A stretch of 48,919 bases of DNA, from NCBI GenBank assembly GCA_032718475.1, contig JAUCBJ010007339.1, positions 1-48,919 of the forward strand, given 5' to 3'. This DNA comes from Nemertoderma westbladi. Taxonomy: Eukaryota > Xenacoelomorpha > Nemertodermatida > Nemertodermatidae. Shown piece after piece: positions 20,504 through 48,919 of the stretch. The translations under genes and the position numbers were made by a program. The first letter of the stretch is position 1, and each line of letters begins with the position of its first letter. Under the pieces are notes generated by a model. The model saw nothing but the letters and a program-made list of their open reading frames with translations. It was not told the DNA's origin and did not search any database.

Positions 20504-20586
20504 CCCTCAAGTTTCCTCCGCCCTGTATTGGCCTTATCCGAGATGTGTGTTAAACCATCCCTTACCTAACAATGCAATACCTCACA
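20504..20586 (+). repeat. 83-bp direct repeat, right copy
   Basis: Partner of 17250-17334 in the same orientation. It is immediately followed by ordinary intergenic sequence. Confidence 0.8.
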
Positions 20587-22284
20587 TCTCTCGGTATGCA
20601 ATATTATATTGGGTAGTTGGATAACTCGTAAATCACCCCTCTTTCCCCATTCTACCGGCAGGTGAGGTGGCGTGCAGCGGATGGATACGCTAACATTAGT
20701 AAATTTGGCACTCGAGAAATTTAGCGCATATTCTGAGTTTGTCCCAAAAGGCAGTTTCGTTTATAGCCAGCTTGCTGGCATTCTAGTTAAGTATATAAAA
20801 GATTTGATGAGTCAATTCGATATTCACAAACTTCCGCCACTGGCATATTTTAAAAATGATGCGGCCATAACGCACGAATTTGTTGCCACTTTATTTATAA
20901 AAAAAGTACAATAAATAAAAATTAATATATATACTGAACATCATACAATCAGTACAATACGGAAATACAATTCGGTAACGTACGGCTAAAGTAAAGTGAT
21001 ATTTCAGTAACTAAATTTTATATTTCCTACAAACGTACAAAACATAACGAGGCGTTTACTTTTTTCCCTTTTTAGAAAGTTTCCTTTTTTTAGAACGTTA
21101 AATTTTTCCTTTTTTCTGTCCATGTTCACACATTTTTTCCTTTTTTTGGTTCAGAAGATCAACTTCAGCTTGCTGTTGATATTGACAAGGTTATAACAGA
21201 GATTGACGGCCATATGCCGATTTTTATTTTGAGTATGTTTATTGTGACAAAAATCACAAGATTGACAAAACATTCTTCATTTTTTTGCTCGTAATCAGCT
21301 GTTATTAGCATCCGTTTTCCCCTAGAGATGGTTGAATTTTGATTGCGTCTAAAAGCATTTTTGTTATTTATATAAATGTAGCCAAGACCGGAAATCCGTG
21401 CCAAAGTTTTTATATCACTTTCAAACTAAAGTTATATTTATAAACGTTGATAAACCTCTATCAATAACCATCAATCGGCCGAGCTCAACCATCTCTGATA
21501 ACTAGGCAAAACTTTCGTAACTGTTCTTATTTCATTGATATGTTGATTTATAATAATTACATTGCCATTGCCGTTGTTCTCTTTCTGTGTTTCTACTTTT
21601 TAACTTACTTTGATATCTTCCTGTCATTTAATACAGTGACGTTTCTTAATAGGCCTATATAAGGTTAATAAAATATACTGTTTACTATCCTTTTTATAAA
21701 GATAATATCTAGTCAGTTTGACCCTTTTTTTGAACCGTATCAGATCCTTTTGGTCCTTTTTTTTGAAAATATAAATTCCTTTTTTTCATCGATTTTTTTG
21801 GCTGGGAGGGCTGAAGGTGACACACGGAACCAGATAAGGCTGGATATGGTAACGCGCAGACAATCTTTGTTTGCTTCTAGTCCTGTACATCCTCGTCGTT
21901 GGACTTTTTAATCATAACAACAATAATCTTAGTAGAATTCGGATGAAAAATATCAACATGACTTTCGCAGACAAATGAAATGAACTCGAAATTCTTCACA
22001 ATGATATACTAAATGGGAAATTGGGAACCCGAGATTGGGACTTGTAGATTGGTATGACCAAAAATGGTTATGTAAACAATTGATTGATATTTTATTAAGT
22101 GACCGTCATACGTTTTATAATAGTTTTAATAATAGTTTTACCACACAAACAATGGTGATAATTTATGTAACAAGTTCACTTAGCACTACATTGTCAACAT
22201 GATTCATTAATTGAGATCCCCTAAATGTAGTTTAGCCCAAATAATACAGCGCATTCAGAACGTATTGATTTTCGTTTTAACGAT
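20587..22284. other. No supported gene; T-rich blocks; DCP1 3' flank
   Basis: The 80-codon frame at 20672-20914 is not recognised and lacks splice context. Bases 21055-21150 and 21720-21800 hold repeated CCTTTTTTT-type blocks. TTTATT at 22091-22096 is an AATAAA on the - strand, about 190 bases past the DCP1 stop, and is the likely DCP1 polyadenylation signal. Confidence 0.5.
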
Positions 22285-23814
22285 CTATTTAAATGAATCG
22301 TGGAGGGAGTTAATGTAAGCATCGTGGAGGAGACGTAGAAAGTTGGAGTCGTTTCTAATGAGATGGATCAATCCCTGCTTCATCTGGTCGGGGGTGAGGG
22401 CTGTAACGGAATCCTCCATGGCAATCTCGTCTGGGTCTATAGGCGCCGTTACTTCTGGCTCCTCCACGAAGGCGCTGGGGGACAGTAAGCCGGTCTGGAG
22501 GCCACGGTTCGACCCCAGATGGGTCGACTCCGCCCCTTTCGGGGTCGTTTTCCCGGGGGTTCCGCAATGCGTTGTTATTCCGTTGCGCTTGGGCGTGGAT
22601 TCGCTGGGCGCCGAGACTTGGGGCAGCGAGTTCAACATGAACTCGAGTTTAGCGGGAATGGATTGCGGACGAGCGAGATGGGTTGTAAGACGCGGGGTCG
22701 ATGAGTCCTCCTTCTCCGCCTCGTCGTAGTAATGCCGAGTAACAACGGATGATATCGGGTTGGGAGAGACCGAGTCGGTTGGGGTAGGGCGTCCGTTCCG
22801 GGACGCTAACAGTTGGAAAAGATCCGTTCCCACCGTCGCATCCGTCGGTTTATTCCGTAACAGATTTGTTCCGGATGCCGATTGCAGAGGTTGACTTCGG
22901 AATAGATTCGTTCCGGCTGTTGTTTCCGACGGTTTATTTCGGAACAGATTCGTTCCGGCTGTTATTTCCGACGGTTTATTTCGGAACAGATTCGTTCCGG
23001 CTGTTGTTTCCGACGGTTTATTTCGGAACAGATTCGTTCCGGCTGTTGTTTCGGACGGTTTATTTCGGAACAGATTCGTTCCGGCTGTTGTTACCGACAG
23101 TTTATTTCGGAAAGAGTCGGACTGGATCTGTTTCCCTTCCGCCGACGACGCCGATCGTTTGATGACCGAAATCGGACGGAAGGAAGAATTCCCGGACGCG
23201 GGTTGGCTCGGTGTCGTTTGCTGCGGTTTAAACAACGTCGCTAAGGTTAGTTTACTATCGGCTCCGAGTTTATCTACTGCCTGGTGCGTCGGCCCGGTTT
23301 TACCGTCGGCTTTTAGTTTCGCCTTGGCCAACAGCTGCATTATATCGACGGGGTTTCCGCTGGGCAGCCCCGGCGGTGCGTCGCTTTCCGAACACCTCCG
23401 GCGACTACCGGTAACGACGTCCCCGGAACTACCTTCGCTGGCCAACCCGGACATTCTCTCCCAGAGTCTGTCGCAGTCCTCGGCTTTGTAGAACCACAAT
23501 CCGTTTATCGATTCCTGTGGGCTTTTATACAGCAAAAAAGGGTCATGTCGGATAAACTCCATGTCGTTAGTAATAAAATGAGTTACGTTCTTCATACTTA
23601 ATCGGTTTAGTATAGTAAATGCGAAGCGAGGAGGCGCGGCTCGTTTTATAACGAACATCGATCCTTCTACCTCAGTTTTCTCCCATTCCTCCCCACTTAT
23701 ATTGTATTTGTAGAGCGCGCATTGCGACGCGCTATCTATAATGCTTTCTACGTACGGGTCATGTTTACGTAGAACGTTCAAGTTTATAGATGTTTGTCTT
23801 GTAATTTCATCCAT
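22285..23814 (-). CDS. DCP1: DCP1, mRNA-decapping enzyme cofactor (single exon)
   Basis: 509 codons from the ATG at 23814. An upstream in-frame ATG at 23841 adds nine residues but does not look conserved, while MDEITRQTSINLNVLRKHDP aligns with the DCP1 start. Residues 2-122 form the EVH1 domain (ALYKYN, WEKTEVEGSMFVIKR, FTILNRLSMKN, PFLLYKS, LWFYKAEDCDRL). A short helical motif DIMQLLAKAK (about 157-166) fits the HLM that binds EDC3. Residues 235-332 are seven 14-residue repeats. GLLSPSAF (about 442-449) fits motif I. The last 45 residues (ALTPDQMKQGLIHLIRND) fit the trimerisation domain. DCP1 activates DCP2 in cytoplasmic P bodies. No intron interrupts it, whereas vertebrate DCP1A/B genes are split, so an ancient retrocopy or intron loss is possible. 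Confidence 0.95.
   Translation of the reverse strand: MDEITRQTSINLNVLRKHDPYVESIIDSASQCALYKYNISGEEWEKTEVEGSMFVIKRAAPPRFAFTILNRLSMKNVTHFITNDMEFIRHDPFLLYKSPQESINGLWFYKAEDCDRLWERMSGLASEGSSGDVVTGSRRRCSESDAPPGLPSGNPVDIMQLLAKAKLKADGKTGPTHQAVDKLGADSKLTLATLFKPQQTTPSQPASGNSSFRPISVIKRSASSAEGKQIQSDSFRNKLSVTTAGTNLFRNKPSETTAGTNLFRNKPSETTAGTNLFRNKPSEITAGTNLFRNKPSETTAGTNLFRSQPLQSASGTNLLRNKPTDATVGTDLFQLLASRNGRPTPTDSVSPNPISSVVTRHYYDEAEKEDSSTPRLTTHLARPQSIPAKLEFMLNSLPQVSAPSESTPKRNGITTHCGTPGKTTPKGAESTHLGSNRGLQTGLLSPSAFVEEPEVTAPIDPDEIAMEDSVTALTPDQMKQGLIHLIRNDSNFLRLLHDAYINSLHDSFK
22819..23112 (-). repeat. 42-bp coding minisatellite in DCP1 (seven 14-residue units)
   Basis: The unit is FRNKPSETTAGTNL. The middle copies are nearly identical at DNA level (GTTCCGGCTGTTGTTTCCGA and on), the outer ones diverged. 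The length is a multiple of three, so copy changes keep the frame. The open frame on the + strand here is a by-product of the repeat. Confidence 0.95.
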
Positions 23815-23841
23815 CGTACAGTCGTAACAAACACAGACCAT

Positions 23842-24803
23842 GCAGACTGACAGAAATACCTGAATACTGAAATAGTATAAATAGGGCCTAGGCCTACAGA
23901 AATAGTACAGTAGTACCGGTAATAATCAGATAATACGGTGTCGCTATGCCTGTATGCGCTAATACAGTAATAATACAGTATCATTTCATTAAGCGCAGCC
24001 AAGGCCTGAAGCTATTGTCTGCGCCGAACACTGCGCTGAAGGCGGATACAGCCTGCAGCCTGCAGGGCACCATCCACCATCAGACACGAGATACAAGTCC
24101 CTAAAAGGTGACACCATGCCCCATAGCCCGGGAAATTCGAATGATTGAAAAACACACGTACTGACGTAATTCGAACTGGAAAGGGTCGCAGATCAGATCT
24201 GCCACCTATATTTTGGCGGCAAATTCAAATATGTTGCATCATTGAATACACAGGAATAGACTACAACAGTACGGTACGGTAAGACTAATGTAATTAAATC
24301 AGAATACATTTTTTTGTATCTGTTTAAATCACTCATTATATCCGTTTTGTCGTGTTTTTACTTTTTTTGGTCCGTTGATATTCCCGATTCTGGTTAAAGG
24401 GAACCAGTATATCTATGCAGTACATTCAGTACGACTTACAAGTAGGCCTACAACAAACTGATTACTAAAACCGGACGGACCAAATACCAGTAGTCAACAT
24501 ACTGTAGGCGTAGGCAGGGGGTGGGCATTATGGGCACGTGCCGTACCCCAAATCCCCAATAGGTCCGCTTCAGCCGAAAAATGAAAGTAATTTTAATTTT
24601 GGTTAAAATTATAATTGTAATGATGCAATAACAAAATTAAAATATAAATTAATATTTATGTTCGTTTATTCAATTAAGTTTTTGTTGTTGGGTTTTAAAA
24701 AAACTTTACTTGTCTTCGCCGAATTACCAAATTTGAATTTCCCGCTTTAAAAAAGTCTACTCTCTAACCGAAAGGCATAGGCCTGCTGATCCTATCAGTA
24801 CTG
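23842..24803. other. DCP1 5' flank and intergenic DNA
   Basis: No gene is seen. There is a GC-richer patch around 24000-24140 and an AT-rich part after 24570. Confidence 0.5.
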
Positions 24804-26360
24804 CCCAGGTAGCACAAATACGTAAATTTACGGTAAATTTACGTTCATTATTCGTCCAGACGTTCTGGATTTATGTTCATATGACGTTGTATTTCTCCCA
24901 TAAGATGCTATTGATGCTAAACGTTCAATAGTTCAAAGTTGGCCGTCAGAAGTACCGTAATATGAACGGGCAATTGAACGTAAAAGAGACCACAGGCAAT
25001 CTATGTTCAAATGACGTGTTCACTAGACGTTCATTTCTGGTGTGTTATAGGTCCATATTAGGTTGAATAAACGTAAAAATTTAACGTGAGACCAACCAAT
25101 CACTGTTTGTTGGTGCATGTTCTGTGTAGAGAGGGGAGGGGGGGGGGGGGGGGGGGGTTAGCCTACCTTATCCAATCCCTACACCCTATCCTAAGGCCCT
25201 ACACCTACAATACCCTATACATTTAGAGAAGGAAGCATGAGAGTATATATGAAATTATTTAATCGATAGTGATATAAGAGTATCCATGATATATTATGGT
25301 GATGATCCACAAATTCACATTGGATTAGTTAGATTTCTGTATTTTATCTTATTTCCAGCCAAAATAGATTATTCATATTGATGAATCTTAAAAAAATTAA
25401 TTAATTTTATGACCTTATAATTGATATTTTAAATTTTGTATCTATGCAATAAGGCAATAATACATACAAAAAGCAATTGAAACGTAAGAAAGGTTTATAT
25501 AATATGATAAATTTGTAAAATAAAAAATAATGTTTTGCGATTAAAAAAATTACCCTACGCATGATAGAAGTTTGAACATTCCAACGCCCATACTGTATAT
25601 CCGATTTATCTCAACAAAATGTAATGGTATTTGGTCAGTTGGTATCAAAATAGACAAACTTTTGCGGTTTTCTTTGTTTGATATTTTCTTGGTTCAAAAG
25701 GCCTAATATATTCTAATAATTTTATTACAATTTTTCGTGACATAGTACTAGTGTATTAGCTTTAGTAATCAGTAGAATCACCTTTGTCTAATTTTGATGT
25801 TATTTGTTGTTTAAAATGTTTAAAAATGCGTCAGCATTGTATTGGTTATCAATGTTTTGTTGTGTGAATAATTTTTCGATTACTTAAAGTAATTGTTTTG
25901 TATTGAGAATGAACCATTAGTCCAGATATAACTAAGCGGAACCACACCAACCATACAAGGAGTAGGCTAACCAACATAAAAAATAATTGCACAATAATAA
26001 ATAGTCAGATAATTGTATCACGAACAAGTTTGAACATGCCATTGACATAACAAGTTAAAGTAAATTATGTTTGAACGTTCATAAACGTTCAAACAACGTA
26101 CATATTTAGGTACAAAGAAATGAACGCATAACTGGACGCAATTTGAACGTTCAATATTCGTTTGTTTTGGTTCATATTCAATTTCTTTAAAGTTAGGACG
26201 TTAAATTACCTAATGTGAACGTCACAATTTGGTAAATTACTCACAACGTCAGCAATTTTTACCTATTTTGAACAATATTTCATTGATGTTCAGATTCGCA
26301 TAAAAAAAGTACCAAATATGAACGTTCAATTTCTTTCGTGGACGTCCTGTGCTACCTGGG
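24804..26360. mobile_element. Non-autonomous TIR element with ends CCCAGGTAGCACA
   Basis: CCCAGGTAGCACA at 24804-24816 is matched by its exact complement at 26348-26360. The subterminal zones are packed with AACGTTCA/TGAACGTT motifs, for example near 24920, 25030, 26065, 26085, 26145 and 26320. There is no ORF. The centre is AT-rich with a G20 run (25138-25157). CTATCAGTACT occurs just outside the left end and again 16 bases outside the right end, so the target duplication is unclear. Confidence 0.8.
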
Positions 26361-27465
26361 TGATAGTACTAAATTCTATCAGTACTTACCAGTATACGAT
26401 GGTTCGACGACATTTGTGTCTACTGTTGATGGTGGAACAGAACCATTTGAAGTATTATGGGGAGTCCTTCAGGGAGACACACTTGCGCCATTCTTGTTCA
26501 TAATTGTGATTGACTATGTTCTAAGCATGTCTTTAGATCATCATAATGATGATGGGGTGATGGTAACTCCACCTACTGGCTCCAAAAGTCGAGGAAATCC
26601 TGCCAAGTACCTAACTGATCTAGACTTTGCTGGTGACTTAGGAGTACTCATTGTCTTTTTGTTAATTCCAAAAAGACCACAATTTTGACAGTTAACTTTG
26701 AAAGTCCTCAGCAAGTCTCTGACCGAATGAGGATAAGCTCAAAGGATGGTATGCTTGAGCATGTGGACGACTTCTATTACCTGTGATCATGGATCCCGAA
26801 GTCAGGTGAGGACCTTCGAATACGTAAGGGAAAGGCAAGGGCAGCCTTGAATGGGTTTTCCAGAAGTCACTCAGAATTCATCGCAAACTTTATGGTCCGA
26901 TTATTTAGAGCAGCAGTAGTTCCACTACTCCTCTATAGGAGTCCATGCTGGACTCTAACCGCTGAGGACATCAAATCTGTGGATGGCACATTCACAAGAA
27001 TGCTACGCCGGGTCCACTGTATCAAATACAAGGCACACATCTCCACCAGACAAATATATAACATTGGAGGTGTCTTATTGGTTGCCCCAAGCTTGACACT
27101 AGAACAAAGCCACCTCCGCTTTGCAGGACATTGCTTTTGCCGTGAGGACCAGTCTGCGCACAATCTTGTGCTTTGGCAGCAGCATGGAGAATATAAGCAT
27201 GGTGGACAGCCCATGACTTTAGTGAGATGCATCTTAAAGGACACTGGCCTTGAAAATGTGGATAATCTCGCGAAAGTCATGGGGGATAGGGAGTTGTGGC
27301 GGTGCAACTTTGTTGATAAGCCGGCATAGCATTCCTAATGCACGCTGCAATAGGCTTGCCATTTGTGGATTGTACGATGGTGACAAAATACTTTTGTTAA
27401 GCCGGTATAGCATGTCAATGTTCAGTTTCAATGCAGCAGGCCGATTACAGTAGTAGTGGTAGTCC
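26361..27465 (+). mobile_element. Non-LTR retrotransposon fragment (reverse transcriptase and 3' end, copy 2)
   Basis: Bases 26361-26688 encode reverse transcriptase with EPFEVLWGVLQGDTLAPFLF and TDLDFAGDLGVL. The catalytic DD is changed to GD, so it is inactive. Bases 26847-27329 encode the C-terminal part (LFRAAVVPLLLY..CWTLT, MLRRVHCIKY, HLRFAGHCF, DRELWR). A frameshift lies between them. The 3' untranslated end (27330-27465) finishes in a TAG/TGG microsatellite and recurs at 10634-10810 and 46795-47095. Confidence 0.9.
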
Positions 27466-28539
27466 CCCACACTATTCCTACCTTAATATGCTCTGGCTAA
27501 ACCAATGGACATGCCTATATTTCATTATTGAAACGAATTAAAAAGTAGCCATTTTGGTAAAAACGAACCGCCCTTTTAAAATCCTGGCTACGGGCCTGTA
27601 AACTAGTACTGTAAAAACAAATTATATATAATAGCTATGTCTATTTCCAAATTTCATAGGGGGGGGGGGGGGGGGGGGGGTAACATAATGCAGGATATGA
27701 GAGGATTATGTGTACGGTACACACAGTGAAGAGGTGGTGGCCACCCTCTTCACAAATTCCTACTGTAGATCCTCCACTGCTGTATTATGAATTGTACACC
27801 AATTTTTAACATTTCTTAACCCGTGATTTTAATTAAGTCTACTTTAGTAATACGCTATACTGTACTACTGTATATGTATGTATAATAATTTTTGTTTCTA
27901 ATATGTGTACTATCCATATTCAATTTGAAGTATTGTTTTAATATGTGTATGCCTACTATCTATATTATTACTAATAAATCAATATCAACCCAAAAAAACA
28001 ACAGACAGGATTATTTACAAAGAATTTATATGAAATCTATTACGTCACAGGAGGTGCTCGACCCCTTCCCATTTAGGCTTATAATATTTAATTTCTAAAG
28101 AAAGTAAGGCGTGCGTAAGTTTATCCATCAGTCAATAAATGCTGCATACTCGAGTATAATGAGGAAGTCAAACGACTCAACGGTGACTGACAAATCAATA
28201 GTTCCACAAAATAATTAATAGAACCTTTTTGTAGGTACTGTAGCTGTAGCCCTGTACTGTACTGTACTGTACTGTAGGTACTGTAGCCCTGTAGAATACC
28301 TAATGGCTCATTGCCTATAAAGATGTTTTCATTCACTACAATTAATGACATCTTCTATTCGGCATAGGTAGATTTTCGATTGGTTACCTGAAACAAGTGC
28401 TTCGATCCGATTGGTTGCTTGTTTTTCTATGAAGCTAAGAAACGTAGTGACAATTGCATGACACTCCAAGAAGCATGCCATCTCCTCTCCATATCCCGTT
28501 TAGAATACCTCAAATAAATTAATTTATAACATTTACGTC
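27466..28539. other. No gene seen
   Basis: Contains a G22 run at 27659-27680 and a pentamer microsatellite (CTGTA)5 at 28252-28276. It is AT-rich and ends in the presumed promoter of the decarboxylase gene. Confidence 0.55.
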
Positions 28540-48081
<19,542 letters not shown>

Positions 48082-48919
48082 GTAAGTTGAGATTTATTGT
48101 TTGTTTCGAGGGAAATATTATTCTTATTATATATATACGATATTATATTAACAAACCGAACAGAGTAAAATAATGTTACTTCGTAAAAGGTCAATTCCAT
48201 AAGAAACTGGCGTGAAAGTTAAGAGTACACTTTCTGGCGTGTAATTTTATCATAGATTTAGAATATTATATTTAAAAGGTCACCACTGCACTAGTGCCGT
48301 TTGTAGTGATTTTGTAAAATGCCATCTCTTTTTTGAGATAAATCCTCAAAAATAAGTCGATTTATGATCCGTAATAATATCTGAAGTCCTCTGTATAAAT
48401 TGATGTTTTCGGTACCAATATAAGGTTATCTTTTACTACATCAATTAAGCTACTGTATTAAAAAGTGGTTGTGCATACTTGCTTTTAAAGAAAACTTAGT
48501 ATTAAATAAACTCTTGTAAATTTCACAAACGTACGACACTTTTTTTTACAATTTTCTTTCTATTTACACGGCCAATCAAATAGTGATGATTATGTGGAAG
48601 TTATTGTAGTACCGAACTGACAGCATCTGCTATTGGTTGTTGCTCTTGGAAACAGACATGTACAGAAGCCCTTAATAACATGCACCTTTGTTTAACAAAT
48701 ACGTCCTACACCATAAATATACCTGAAATGTGATTGGATATAAAACATTATTATTTACGGCTTACAAGGCTTTCCTTTCCTGACTATATTTGACTATTAA
48801 TTGCTAACTGTTTCATTTATTAGGCCAATGGTTTGATTTTCAAGGTCAATATAAAAGTAGTGAACGAATTCGTTTCACTGTTGTGCCGCCCCCGTAAAGT
48901 TGAGATGTTGTTAAGGCAA
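48082..48919. other. Intron 10, first part; no further exon seen
   Basis: No frame resembling the AWGG or NPHK exons is found up to the right edge. Confidence 0.6.

Noticed and set aside
20672-20914. 80-codon open frame with a methionine start
   Set aside because: No recognisable domain, no splice sites, no homologous neighbour. Could be chance in AT-rich DNA.
22343-23491. Plus-strand open frames across DCP1
   Set aside because: Shadows of the DCP1 coding strand and its 42-bp repeat.
48823-48898. Candidate next exon of the decarboxylase after ATTAG
   Set aside because: The translation has no AWGG or other GAD-like motif.

Overview
The window is eukaryotic, animal nuclear DNA. It holds spliceosomal genes with GT..AG introns, long AT-rich intergenic stretches and many decayed transposons. 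The gene content (SmD3, DCP1, a GAD-family decarboxylase), the CR1/L2-like, hAT-like and LTR elements, and the frequent short palindromes TAGGCCTA, TACCGGTA and TACTGTA fit a marine invertebrate, possibly a deuterostome. That placement is inference; nothing here fixes the species.

Three host genes are supported. (1) SNRPD3 (11376-12573, + strand, two exons) encodes the spliceosomal core protein SmD3 and is complete. (2) DCP1 (22285-23814, - strand) encodes the mRNA-decapping cofactor as one uninterrupted exon. It has an EVH1 domain, a C-terminal trimerisation helix region and an unusual tandem array of 14-residue repeats in the linker. (3) A glutamate/cysteine-sulfinate decarboxylase-family gene (28540 to beyond 48081, + strand) has ten phase-compatible exons giving 381 codons. 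The seven downstream exons are certain. The three upstream exons are inferred from splice sites and phase. The gene continues past the right edge, so the catalytic lysine exon is not included.

The rest is mobile and repetitive DNA. 1-5955 is a 6-kb segment bounded by about 230-bp inverted repeats. It contains a broken gag-like gene (- strand) with coiled coil and three zinc knuckles, plus a hAT-like fragment. 8951-9146 is a TA-flanked MITE. 9200-10565 is a CR1/L2 reverse transcriptase fossil split by a 668-bp giant palindrome. 14777-15423 is a hAT fragment. 17335-20503 is a 5'-truncated non-LTR element flanked by an 83-85-bp direct repeat, and it carries a short insert with a textbook hammerhead ribozyme. 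24804-26360 is a TIR element (CCCAGGTAGCACA) abutting another non-LTR element (26361-27465). 31099-31640 is an RT fossil. 37736-43632 is an LTR retrotransposon sitting in a GAD-family intron, with an intact gag-protease-RT-RNaseH ORF and a frameshifted integrase.

Other structure includes several minisatellites, three near-perfect hairpins and seven poly-G/poly-C runs of 15-31 bases. The strongest candidates for something new are the hammerhead insert, the inverted-repeat gag element and the repeat-expanded single-exon DCP1.
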